Under the pieces are notes generated by a model. The model was not told the origin of the DNA, searched no databases, and was given only the letters and a program-made list of their open reading frames with translations. Positions 24,654-33,500 of a stretch of 35,650 nucleotides of DNA are shown here, one piece after another (within the stretch, counting starts at the first letter, position 1; every line of letters starts with the position of its first letter). Source of the DNA: an uncultured Caryophanales bacterium (lineage in GTDB: Bacteria; Bacillota_I; Bacilli_A; Izemoplasmatales; Hujiaoplasmataceae). The position numbers were made by a program, and so were the translations under genes. The stretch covers positions 1 to 35,650 of the forward strand of contig CALGNF010000017.1 in the NCBI GenBank assembly GCA_937958685.1, read 5' to 3'.

Positions 24654-25667
24654 GTGATCATTCTGAGTAGTTATCGCGAACTTAAAGCAAAAATCATCAA
24701 ACTGGGTGCCGTTCAGCGGATTCCGGTCCTGGGTGAATTCGAGCTCACCGCCAGATGCAACTTCCTCTGCCCGATGTGCTATGTCAGGGACAATGCGGTG
24801 AAAAACGAATTATCCACCGGGCAATGGCTGGCCATTTTCAATGAGGCGGTCAACGAAGGGTTGGTCTATGCGCTCCTTACCGGTGGCGAGCCATTGCTGA
24901 GGGCGGATTTTTCCCAACTCTACGAGCACCTCTATGACTATGGCGTGCGGATCAGCGTCTATACCAATGGCTATCAATTGACTGAAGAACATCTCGAGAC
25001 CTTTCGCAAACGCCCCCCGGAACTGATCGCCATCACGCTTTATGGTGGAAGCGATGCCACTTATACGACAGTCACTGGTATGCATGATGGTTTCACCAAA
25101 GTCAGGGGAACCATCAAGAAACTCAAAGCAAACAACCTTAATGTCGCCTGCAGGGTGATCCCGATTCCCGAGGTGTACAAAGACCTTGACGCCATTCTTG
25201 GATTCGTCAAGGAATCCCGGCTTGCGCTCGGATACTTCCTCTACCTTGCCCCATCACTGAATAAGGATTATCAAGGACGGCTATCGCCACCAGCTCTGGC
25301 CGATTTCGAAGCGAGGATCGTCGCTGCCCTACCGAAAACAAAACGCTCTGATGCCGCCGATTTCGACACTTCTACAACCTGCGCCGCCTTGAGAAGCGGC
25401 TATGCCGTAAATCACAAAGGATACATGCAGCCGTGCACGCTCATGAATCACCCAAGGAAGAAACTGGAGTTTGGAAAGCTGTTGGAAACCTTCCGCGAGC
25501 TTGGCGACAAATGGCTAAACATGGCTGCTTCCCAGGACTGCATGAGCTGCTCCATCCGCTCATCCTGCATTCCTTGTCCGGCCCGAAGACACCTTGAAGG
25601 CGATCATGCCAAGTGCGCGCCCTATCTGCGCGCCTTTGCTAAAGAGAGGAAGAAGACCGATGACTGA
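24654..25667 (+). CDS. Radical SAM/SPASM peptide-modifying enzyme
   Basis: This is a radical S-adenosylmethionine enzyme. Its CxxxCxxC cluster motif reads CNFLCPMCY, preceded by FELTAR as in the peptide-maturase subgroup. The GGEPLLRADF segment binds SAM. The C-terminal third is a SPASM-like auxiliary cluster domain with TTCAALRSGY, MQPCTLMNH, CMSCSIRSSCIPCPAR and a last Cys near the end. Such enzymes make thioether, C-C or epimerised links in ribosomal peptides. The frame is open from ATG 24615, but the promoter overlaps that start, so a start at GTG 24654 (337 residues, possibly leaderless) is preferred; ATG 24636 is another option. It overlaps the next gene by eight bases. The likely substrates are the two small peptides flanking the operon. 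Confidence 0.88.
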   Translation: MIILSSYRELKAKIIKLGAVQRIPVLGEFELTARCNFLCPMCYVRDNAVKNELSTGQWLAIFNEAVNEGLVYALLTGGEPLLRADFSQLYEHLYDYGVRISVYTNGYQLTEEHLETFRKRPPELIAITLYGGSDATYTTVTGMHDGFTKVRGTIKKLKANNLNVACRVIPIPEVYKDLDAILGFVKESRLALGYFLYLAPSLNKDYQGRLSPPALADFEARIVAALPKTKRSDAADFDTSTTCAALRSGYAVNHKGYMQPCTLMNHPRKKLEFGKLLETFRELGDKWLNMAASQDCMSCSIRSSCIPCPARRHLEGDHAKCAPYLRAFAKERKKTDD

Positions 25668-26511
25668 GGCCTACCGGATCGGCAACGTCATCCTGGAATT
25701 CACCCATCAGTTCGATGAGTATTTTTCCAGTCGGATTCCCGCCTACAAAACCACCGAGAAACCTGAATACCGGATGCGGGTCTTGGTCGAGGACAGACTG
25801 GACATACCCACCAAAAATATCAAATTCTCCTATCGGGATCGAACGATTCTTGAAGACGAATCCGGCGGGTGCATCGTCAAGCACAACGAACAAGGGGAAA
25901 TCACCCACCTCATCGATTACCGCCATGACTATCGGGAAATCACCATCCGGCTATCACGTTCCCTGGGAGCGCACCTGCCGGAAGTCGAATACCTGATCAC
26001 CGGCATGATGTTCTTCGAGATCGCGATCAAGAACGGGCTGATCCCGATCCATGCGTCCGCGATCGGCTATGACAAGGAGGCGATCCTCTTTTCCGGACCG
26101 TCCCGGGCCGGAAAGTCGACCCAGGCCGAGCTGTGGAAAACCAACCTCGAGGATGTCGTCTTCATCAACGACGACAAACCCCTGCTCTACCAGACTGATG
26201 CGGGACTCTTCGTCACCGGCTCGCCCTGGTCCGGCAAAACCCCGAAGAATGAGAACATCGCCCTCAAAGTCAAGGCGATCGTCTTCATCGAGCAAGCCCA
26301 GGTGAACAACCTGATCGCCCTGACGGTTTATGACAAGATCACGAATTTCCTGAGAAATGTCTATCGTCCCCGTGAGGAAGCGAAGCTGGACAATGTTCTC
26401 GATCTGATCGAGAAGCTGATCAAGGATCTTCCGGTCTACCGGTTCTACTGCACCAAGGACAACGAGGCGTTCGCCTATCTCTATCAGGCACTCTATAGAA
26501 GGGACTACTGA
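25660..26511 (+). CDS. HPr-kinase-like (HprK-related) P-loop kinase
   Basis: This 283-residue protein has a Walker A loop GPSRAGKST (residues 146-154) within ILFSGPSRAGKSTQAELW, and a VVFINDDKPLLY segment that matches the HprK catalytic NDD/SDD region. The LIPIHASAIGY lead-in is typical of HprK-related proteins in peptide-maturation clusters. Known relatives in lasso-peptide clusters of the paeninodin type phosphorylate a serine of the precursor, so phosphorylation of one of the peptides' Ser/Thr residues is a reasonable inference. The ATG at 25660 follows AGGAAG and overlaps the radical SAM stop by eight bases. An upstream ATG at 25594 lies inside the previous gene and has no ribosome site. 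Confidence 0.82.
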   Translation: MTEAYRIGNVILEFTHQFDEYFSSRIPAYKTTEKPEYRMRVLVEDRLDIPTKNIKFSYRDRTILEDESGGCIVKHNEQGEITHLIDYRHDYREITIRLSRSLGAHLPEVEYLITGMMFFEIAIKNGLIPIHASAIGYDKEAILFSGPSRAGKSTQAELWKTNLEDVVFINDDKPLLYQTDAGLFVTGSPWSGKTPKNENIALKVKAIVFIEQAQVNNLIALTVYDKITNFLRNVYRPREEAKLDNVLDLIEKLIKDLPVYRFYCTKDNEAFAYLYQALYRRDY

Positions 26512-26513
26512 AC

Positions 26514-26783
26514 ATGAAACGCAAACCGAACTACATCCTCCGCGAAGTCGCCGGCGAGAACATCGTCATCCCCGTCGATGAAGCCGCCATCAATTTCAAC
26601 GGCATCATGACCCTGAACTCAACCGGAAAGTTCCTTTGGAATCTCCTTGGGGAATCCACGACTCCTACTGAACTCATCGCAAGACTCGAGGAAAGCTATG
26701 ATGTCGACATGGAAACGGCAACCAGGGATGTTACCGATTTTCTCGCAAAACTAAGACATAACAAAATCTTGGAAGATGAATAA
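26514..26783 (+). CDS. PqqD-like peptide-binding (RRE) protein
   Basis: This 89-residue protein fits the PqqD family, whose winged-helix fold (RiPP recognition element) binds leader peptides and presents them to maturation enzymes. The sequence starts YILREVAGENIVIPV, then has the family core INFNGIMTLNSTGKFLWNLL and a C-terminal helix-loop part ELIARLEESYDVD...DVTDFLAKLRHNKIL. It begins three bases after the kinase stop and overlaps the next start by eight bases. Free-standing PqqD proteins next to radical SAM/SPASM enzymes are a strong mark of RiPP biosynthesis. Here the likely partner sequence is the EVIEF block of the two small peptides. Confidence 0.88.
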   Translation: MKRKPNYILREVAGENIVIPVDEAAINFNGIMTLNSTGKFLWNLLGESTTPTELIARLEESYDVDMETATRDVTDFLAKLRHNKILEDE

Positions 26784-27225
26784 AACGGCAGCCGAAAACA
26801 ACGGGATCCTCCCGCTGATCGAAGAGCAGCTGCTGTTGGGGAAACAGGTCACCTTCAAAGTCAAGGGTGGCAGCATGTTCCCGTTTTTGTTATCGGATGA
26901 AACCGATGTCACCCTGGAAAAACCAAACCGTCAATCTGCTAAATACGACATCATCCTCTATAAAACGAAAGATGGAAAATACGTCTTGCACCGGATCATC
27001 AAGATCAGGCAAGAAATGCTGATCCTCATGGGCGATGCCCTGAAGAGAAAAGAACAAGTTCTCCAGGAACAAGTCATCGGCGTCGTCACCACTATCAAGA
27101 ATGGAAATAGCACGACAAGTGCCACAAATCCAAGGTACCTAAGAAGAGTCAAACTTTGGGTGGGTTTGCGGTTTCTTAGACGCGGACTCCTGTTTGTCAT
27201 GCGACATTTCCGGAGGACGACCTGA
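26776..27225 (+). CDS. S24/S26-type peptidase-like protein (Ser-His arrangement)
   Basis: This 149-residue protein has the signal-peptidase/LexA-like fold pattern: VKGGSMFPFL with nucleophile Ser33, YDIILYKTKDGKYVLHRII with His72 where bacterial type I signal peptidases carry the catalytic lysine, and MGDAL (Asp87). A Ser-His dyad is the arrangement of the ER/archaeal signal peptidases. No N-terminal membrane anchor is seen; the C-terminus has a hydrophobic-basic stretch (LWVGLRFLRRGLLFVMRHF) that may bind the membrane. In this operon it may remove the leader of the modified peptide, which is inference. It overlaps the PqqD gene by eight bases and the next gene by one (TGATG). Confidence 0.8.
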   Translation: MNKTAAENNGILPLIEEQLLLGKQVTFKVKGGSMFPFLLSDETDVTLEKPNRQSAKYDIILYKTKDGKYVLHRIIKIRQEMLILMGDALKRKEQVLQEQVIGVVTTIKNGNSTTSATNPRYLRRVKLWVGLRFLRRGLLFVMRHFRRTT

Positions 27226-28415
27226 TGGAAAGACATATCGAGGAACTATTCGCGATCACCCGCTTCGCTTTGGCCAAGAAGCCGTATCTTGAACCGATAA
27301 CTGATTTCAAAAAACTCTTCACAGCCGCCAGGGAAAACGGCCTTTCCGGCCTGTTCTATCCCGTTCTCAAAGACAATGATTCCGTCGATGATGAGGAAAA
27401 ACTTCTACTCAAGGAATACTACCTTTATCAGACCAAGGATATCGCGCAGACGAAGACGGCACAACTCGTTTCCAAACTGTTTTCCGACATCCAGGCCGAC
27501 CATGCGTTCCTCAAGGGCATGGCGATCAAAAAATACTACCCTGAAACCTACATGCGTTCCATGGGCGACATCGACATCCTGATCCAGCCGGAAGCCCTGG
27601 CCGATTCCAAGAGCATCCTCCAGAAGCACGGGTTCAAACTCCATAGCGAAGGCTCGACCCACGATGTCTATTTCAAGGGCAAGGGCCTGATGCTTGAAGT
27701 CCATCCCGGGGTCGACCATCATCTTGATCCAAAACACGTCAGCGCCCTCGGCAGCGTCTTTGCGGACGCGATCAGTCTGGGTGACCATCAATATGAGCTG
27801 GCTCCGGAGAAGCAATTGCTCTATCTCCTGGCCCACCTGCACAAGCACTTCCTGTCCTCCGGCATCGGCTTGCGGCAAGTGCTGGATATCGGCGTGTTCC
27901 TCACAGCCAAGGAAAAGGAGATGGATATAGGTAAATTGCACTCACTCCTTGACCATGCGGGATTGACGAGATTCGCCAACTCGATGATTGCCTTCAACAA
28001 CAGAGCCGTTGGGTTCACCGCCGGCAAGGCGATCCTTGGCGACTTTGTCATAGACGAAAACCTCTTTGAAGATACGGCGGCATTCGTCATCAGCGCCGGC
28101 ATCCATGGAACCGCCGATGACTTCAACAAAAGCGTTCCGGCGCTCACCAAGCATTCGCTCAAAGCCAACAAGACCCGCGGCAGCAAACGCCGCTACCTCC
28201 TTCAAGTGCTCTTTCCCAAGCGGGATGATCTGATGGCTGGGGAGAAGTATCTCAAGAAACATGGATGGTTGTTGCCGTATGCCTGGGTGAAACGCTGGTT
28301 CCGTCTGGCATTCAAGAAAACGAAGAGAAGCATCTACAAACTGAAATCACTGAATGTTGAGAAAGAAGTTATAGAAGAACAAGTATCTCTATACCAACGA
28401 TTGGGGATCAAATGA
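27225..28415 (+). CDS. Nucleotidyltransferase family protein (NTP_transf_5-like)
   Basis: This 396-residue protein has the nucleotidyltransferase core LKGMAIKKYYPETYMRSMGDIDILI, with the G-D-I-D metal-binding pair near residue 114, followed by MLEVHPGVDHHLDPK and the helical APEKQLLYLLAHLHKHFL segment common in the NTP_transf_5 (PF14907) family. Members often accompany HprK-like and PqqD proteins in peptide clusters and are proposed to attach a nucleotide or another group to the precursor, but the chemistry is not settled. The ATG overlaps the previous stop as TGATG, after CGGAGGA. It is the last gene of the five-gene operon; a terminator follows within three bases. Confidence 0.84.
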   Translation: MERHIEELFAITRFALAKKPYLEPITDFKKLFTAARENGLSGLFYPVLKDNDSVDDEEKLLLKEYYLYQTKDIAQTKTAQLVSKLFSDIQADHAFLKGMAIKKYYPETYMRSMGDIDILIQPEALADSKSILQKHGFKLHSEGSTHDVYFKGKGLMLEVHPGVDHHLDPKHVSALGSVFADAISLGDHQYELAPEKQLLYLLAHLHKHFLSSGIGLRQVLDIGVFLTAKEKEMDIGKLHSLLDHAGLTRFANSMIAFNNRAVGFTAGKAILGDFVIDENLFEDTAAFVISAGIHGTADDFNKSVPALTKHSLKANKTRGSKRRYLLQVLFPKRDDLMAGEKYLKKHGWLLPYAWVKRWFRLAFKKTKRSIYKLKSLNVEKEVIEEQVSLYQRLGIK

Positions 28416-28440
28416 AGCAGCCTACGGGCTGTTTTTCTTT
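28416..28440 (+). terminator. Rho-independent terminator of the maturation operon
   Basis: CAGCC (28418-28422) pairs with GGCTG (28427-28431) around a TACG loop and is followed by TTTTTCTTT. It starts right behind the nucleotidyltransferase stop codon. Confidence 0.8.
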
Positions 28441-28529
28441 ATAACGGACCAATATAAGTAATCAAATTTATCATTATGAACGTTATTGAGAAAATATGAA
28501 AATATGTGTATGTTTTAATAACATATAAT

Positions 28530-28537
28530 GTTATAAT
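28530..28537 (+). promoter_or_regulatory. Extended -10 promoter of the peptide 2 unit
   Basis: The stretch 28441-28584 is far more AT-rich than its surroundings. It contains TATAATGTTATAAT at 28524-28537; the second box reads TG-T-TATAAT (28529-28537), an extended -10. A start of transcription near 28544 would leave about 40 bases before the peptide ATG. No strong -35 element is visible. Confidence 0.6.
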
Positions 28538-28584
28538 TTATCAAAATGTGTCAACAAGCCATTGTATCGGGGGATATATCGAGA

Positions 28585-28719
28585 ATGCATAAAAAACAAC
28601 ATGAGAAACTCGTTTATGAGCAACCAGTTATCGAAGTGATTGAGTTCACTCTCGAAGACAGCATCGCCACAAGCATGGACTTTGGGCCGTCGACAATTTG
28701 CGGCGAACAAACCTTCTAA
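28585..28719 (+). CDS. Small peptide gene 2: predicted RiPP-type precursor (44 aa)
   Basis: This 44-codon gene encodes a near copy of the peptide at 21983. Its N-terminal part is diverged (MHKKQHEKLVYEQPVIEVIEFT). The C-terminal part SIATSMDFGPSTICGEQTF is identical to peptide 1 except for the final residue (Phe here, Trp there). Over the 21 consecutive identical residues the two genes differ in 11 codons, all synonymous, so the peptide sequence is under selection and this is a real gene. The ribosome site is weaker (GGGGGA about eleven bases upstream). It is followed after 14 bases by a second large exported protein gene, as at the first copy. Confidence 0.85.
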   Translation: MHKKQHEKLVYEQPVIEVIEFTLEDSIATSMDFGPSTICGEQTF

Positions 28720-28733
28720 AGGAGATGGCGAAA

Positions 28734-30341
28734 ATGAAACGACTATTGTTTTCTGTTGTCATCACGCTTATCGGTGTTTTCTTTATCGGGATATCTCAGT
28801 TTGAAGTCAGTGCCGCATCACCGATCGGTCAAACATTTGATGTGACCATCAAATCCTATTTTGGTGACGACAATGATCTAAGTGATTCGTTGGCAAATCA
28901 GGCTTATGGTAGTAAAATTTCTGTTACTCCACCCACTGATGAAGGGTCATCAAACTATGAGTTTGCATTTTGGATTGTTAATGGGACCGTATATCAGTAT
29001 CCGGTTGATCATCAGTTCGTAGTAACCGAAGATTTGGAAATCCACGCAATCTTCAGACCAACAGATAAGTATGCTGTAGTCTTTCTGGATGCAAATGGAG
29101 ATCGGCTGAAAGTGGAATTCGTTACATCAGGCAATGATGCGACACCACCAGTCAGTCTACCAGCTAAATCGGGGATGGAGCATGCATCTTCAAATTGGTC
29201 CGCTTCATACACGAACATAACACAAAATACAGCAGTTATACTTCAGTATCAGTTGCTTGATGATGAAACAACGTACACTGTCACTGTTACAAACGGTAGC
29301 AGCGATGAAGCATCTTATGTCCTAAATGATGTTGCCACACTTACAAAAGGAACAGCTCCAGAAGGCAAAGAATTCAGCCATTGGTCGATTGGGACAAGAA
29401 TTGTCTCTTATGACGAAGCCTTTAGGGTTACCATTTTTGATGACGCTTATTATACTGCATGGTTCTTGGATGAAGCACTCACACCAGAACCACTAGTATA
29501 CATTTCTGATCCCCTAACTTTATCCGACGGTAAAGTATCCTTCAAGGGACAGTTTTATTTGCCTGAAGGATATGAGTTAATCGAATATGGCCTAATTACT
29601 TCTAATGATTACGAATATGAACTTGATTTTGATGATGTTGATGGTGTAAACGTTATCAAAAGGATGGGTCAGAAGTACAATCCCCATACCAACGAATTCC
29701 TGATGACTTTTGGAGCATCAAGCATTAAGTCCGTAATAGGTTATCTGATAGTCAAGTATGGGGAAACCATTTCGATCGAATACTCTGATATCGCTTTAAC
29801 AAACAATGATCATCTTGTAATTTTTGAAGTTTATGGTGGCGGAGGGAATTCTGGCGCAACATATACTCATGATTTCATTACTTTATATAATCCAACTAGC
29901 AAACCTATAAGTGTTAATGGATATTCTGTCCAATATGCTTCTGCAACAGGAAGCACATGGCAAGTCACAGTTTTGTCAGGCGATGTGGGGCCATATGGGT
30001 TCTATCTTATACAACAAGCTAAGGGATCGGGAGGATCCGTTTCTCTGCCAACTCCGGAAGCTATTGGTACAATTGCCATGTCTGCTACCGCGGGAAAAGT
30101 GGCCCTTAGAACTAACACGACCGCTTTGTCAGGAACCAATCCTATGCCTGATGTGACCATACTTGATTTTGTTGGTTTCGGTACCACAGCAAACGCATAT
30201 GAAGGAACTGGCCCAACTGCTGCCCCATCTAATACGAACTCTGTGGCAAGAAAATCATGGAATTTCGATACAAACAACAATAGCTCTGACTTCGCTGCAG
30301 GCGCACCAACTCCAAAAAACAGCAGTAGCCATAAGTGGTAG
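28734..30341 (+). CDS. Large exported protein paired with peptide 2: InlB-like N-module plus lamin-tail domain
   Basis: This 535-residue secreted protein has a signal peptide (KRLLFSVVITLIGVFFIGI, likely cleavage after VSA). Residues of about 30-355 form the same N-module as the protein at 22108 (FAFWIVNGTV, AVVFLDANGDRLKVEFV, HWSIGTRIVSY, GQFYLPEGYELIEYGLITS, KYNPHTNEFLMTF). The C-terminal part is a lamin-tail domain (FEVYGGGGNSGATYTHDFI, LYNPTSKPISVNGYSVQYA, LDFVGFGTTANAYEG). Lamin-tail domains often occur in secreted bacterial nucleases and surface proteins; here no catalytic domain follows. I chose ATG 28734, eleven bases after AAAGGAG; ATG 28725 touches that site, and an in-frame TTG lies inside the peptide gene. 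The gene is clearly AT-rich (for example 18 G+C in 60 bases at 29581-29640). Confidence 0.84.
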   Translation: MKRLLFSVVITLIGVFFIGISQFEVSAASPIGQTFDVTIKSYFGDDNDLSDSLANQAYGSKISVTPPTDEGSSNYEFAFWIVNGTVYQYPVDHQFVVTEDLEIHAIFRPTDKYAVVFLDANGDRLKVEFVTSGNDATPPVSLPAKSGMEHASSNWSASYTNITQNTAVILQYQLLDDETTYTVTVTNGSSDEASYVLNDVATLTKGTAPEGKEFSHWSIGTRIVSYDEAFRVTIFDDAYYTAWFLDEALTPEPLVYISDPLTLSDGKVSFKGQFYLPEGYELIEYGLITSNDYEYELDFDDVDGVNVIKRMGQKYNPHTNEFLMTFGASSIKSVIGYLIVKYGETISIEYSDIALTNNDHLVIFEVYGGGGNSGATYTHDFITLYNPTSKPISVNGYSVQYASATGSTWQVTVLSGDVGPYGFYLIQQAKGSGGSVSLPTPEAIGTIAMSATAGKVALRTNTTALSGTNPMPDVTILDFVGFGTTANAYEGTGPTAAPSNTNSVARKSWNFDTNNNSSDFAAGAPTPKNSSSHKW

Positions 30342-30362
30342 TATAGTAATACTATTAATCAT

Positions 30363-30402
30363 AGGCCAAATCGACAGAATCTATCAAACGATTTGGCCTT
30401 TT
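30363..30402 (+). terminator. Rho-independent terminator after the peptide 2 unit
   Basis: AGGCCAAATCG (30363-30373) pairs perfectly with CGATTTGGCCT (30389-30399), closing on a 15-base loop and followed by TTTT. It separates the peptide 2 unit from the nuclease gene. The remaining 130 bases up to the nuclease start contain no third copy of the small peptide. Confidence 0.82.
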
Positions 30403-30532
30403 CATCAATTTGAACGAAGAGATTGCCATTTGGATGATCCCACGAAAACGGTCGTTTTTGAATTAAAATCATCGTGTTATATGTAGCATAATAATGTCAC
30501 ATTCCTCATGTCTGATTGCCTTGGAGTAGTTT

Positions 30533-33500
30533 GTGAAACATAAATATCTATTTCAAACATCATTGGTTATTTTAATTTTATCGCTCTCTCTCTCAATTAT
30601 CCATGCATCTTCATCATACGAAGTAACGGTGAGCGTTACTTCGTATTTTGACCATACTAATATTATTACGAACGAAATCAATGATTTACCATATGGATCC
30701 AAAGTAACACTCTCTGATAGGCTTGAATATGAAAGCGGGTATGATTTTGTTTTTTGGGTTATCAATGGGACTGTCAGAATAAATATTTCCATCAACCATG
30801 ATTTTGTTATTCTTAATGATATGGAATTGATTGGTGTTTTTCGACCTTTTGACAAGTTTGCTACGGTATTCATGGATGCAAACGGGAAGATGCTTGATAT
30901 CCAGTATATATCTCCTGGAAGTAATGCTAGCGATCCAGAAATTGCGTTGCCGAGCAAGCCTGGTTATGTTGTTGCCAGTCCCGCTTGGGATAAGTCACTG
31001 AATAACATACAAGATAATACTGTCTTCATTCTTCAATATGAGAAAACTACATCAGATTCTTTCACTGTCTCAGTAACCAATGGAATTGGCAGTGGATCAT
31101 ATTCGTTCAACTCATATGCAACGGTTGTTGCTGATGAGCCGAAGGAAGGTTATCATTTCCAATACTGGAAATCCGGCAACGACATCGTGTCTTTGCAGCC
31201 AACTTATACCTTCACAGTTCTAGATGATATTTTTTTGGAGGCGGTCTATTCAGATACAGAATATCCGAGTATGCCATATGTATCGATCACTGATAATCTT
31301 GGTCTTCGAGAGGGATACATGTCCTATAAAGGCCAATTCTTCGTCCCTGACGGATATGAACTTATCGAACATGGTCTGATCACCTCTTCTAACGATGAAG
31401 TGATTGATCTTGGTTCTTCAGGTATCACAAGATACCAAAGCAACAAATACAATGGCCAAACCAACGAATTCCTGATAAGCATCCTCTCTGACACGATCGC
31501 CTCTGTCAGAGCCTATTTGGTTGTGAAAGACGACAAGGGGAACCTGAAAAACTTCTACAATGAACTTGTGGAAGGAGAAATTTCGGGAATATATGCTGAA
31601 GACCTGTTTTTCTCCTATTACATTGAAGGATCGAGTTTTAACAAGGCTGTTGCGATATTCAATGGAACAGGTGGCTCTGTCGATCTGAGCCAATATTCTG
31701 TGAAGTTGTACAGCAATGGCGCATCTTCAGCATCAGCTACAATGACTTTATCAGGCTCACTTGCGCACGGTGATGTCTATGTTATCGCACATGGAAGCGC
31801 AGTTTCAGATATTCTCACCGTCGCCGATGCCACGAACAATTCGGTGATCAATTTCAACGGTGACGATGCCCTCGAATTGGTCAAATCTGAAGCAGTTATT
31901 GACAGTATTGGCCAAGTGGGGTTTGATCCGGGAACAGAATGGGGATCTGGTCTGACCTCGACAGCTGACAATACACTGAAACGAAAAAGTTCGGTTACTT
32001 CAGGCAGAACAGCCTCTTCATCAGCCTTTGATCCTTCATTGGAATGGGACGGCTATGCCCAAGATCATTACACCAGTCTCAACACCCATACGATGACAGA
32101 CATGGGGCCAGAAGGCGGCTCATCCGCATCGGTATCGGCGATCGAGGCATTCATCCCGGATGCGGATTACGAACAAGGCGAGTCGTTGAATCTTGGTAAT
32201 AGTTACTTGAAAGCATATTATTCTGATGGAACCGCTTCGTTTGTCACGATAACCCCTGAGATGATCTCGGGTTTTTCCTCCGCCATCATCGGTGACTTCT
32301 CTCTCACAGTCACATATGGCGGGAAGACAACTTCGCTATTCTATGAGGTTGTCGCGCCGACATCATCACATTCCCTGATGATTTATGAGGCCTACGGCGG
32401 TGGCGGGAACTCGGGCGCGACTTACAACTATGATTATGTGATTCTTTACAATGGTTCTGCGACAGACATCAACATAAGCGGCTACTCCCTCCAGTATGCG
32501 GCGGCCACGTCTTCCACCTGGAGCGTCTTATCCCTAAGCGGCACCATTTATGCACACACATATTATATTGTCAGGCTTGCATCCAATAACCCAGCTATTG
32601 GCGCAGCATTGCCCATCACGCCCAACATTACGGGCAGTCTGAATCTCTCTGCCACCTCCGGCAAAATCGCGCTTGTGGGCAATACGCAAGGCATCACGGG
32701 ATCAAGCGATCCCGATGTTGTCGATTTCCTTGGCTACGGCACAGCGAACGATGCCGAGGGCACTGCTGTATCTGCATTAAGTAATACGACTTCTGCTAAA
32801 AGAACCAGTTTCATCGATAGCGACGACAACGCCGCTGATTTTGCGGTTGCTACCCCTTCCCTGCAATACGTGGCCGACAGCCTGGAAGTCGTCTCGATCA
32901 GCGCCATCAACCTCTCACGCTATTATGAGGTATCCGATCCATTGACGATCGGAAACGCCAAGGTCGTCCTCAACTACAACAACGGTTCCCAAAAACAGAT
33001 CGAGCTTACTTCGGGGATGGTCTCCGGCTTCGCAACGACCACACTTGGAACCTATGAGATGACGATCACCTATGAAACTTACACATGTACATACGAATAT
33101 TACGTGATCGATTATGGAGCGCTTGACGAGGTCGAAGTCCACTACATCGATCTCGGTTATCTGGGCGGCGGTCCCGGCGAGGCGGCCTTGATCAAGGTCG
33201 GCGGGATCGAGATCCTGGTCGATGCCGGCGAAACCAGCAGCGCGAGCGTCGATGCCCTGCTGGCTTTCCTGGAAGGAATCGTCACCGACGGCACGATCGA
33301 ATACGTCATCGCCACCCATCAGGATGCCGACCACATCGGTGGGATGGCGGATGTCTACGAGGCTTACATCATCGAAACGACGATCCTCTATTCGACATCG
33401 CCGTCGATCGCCACCGGCTTGCGCAACGATTATGAAGCAATCGTCGCGCTTGAAGAATGCGAAGTCTTCCATGTCTATGACATCGTCACCGGCATAGACA

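Noticed and set aside
30163..30486. 107-residue forward ORF spanning the end of the lamin-tail protein and the following spacer
   Set aside because: It runs out of frame through the lamin-tail gene and through a terminator stem. It has no ribosome site and does not resemble the small peptides.
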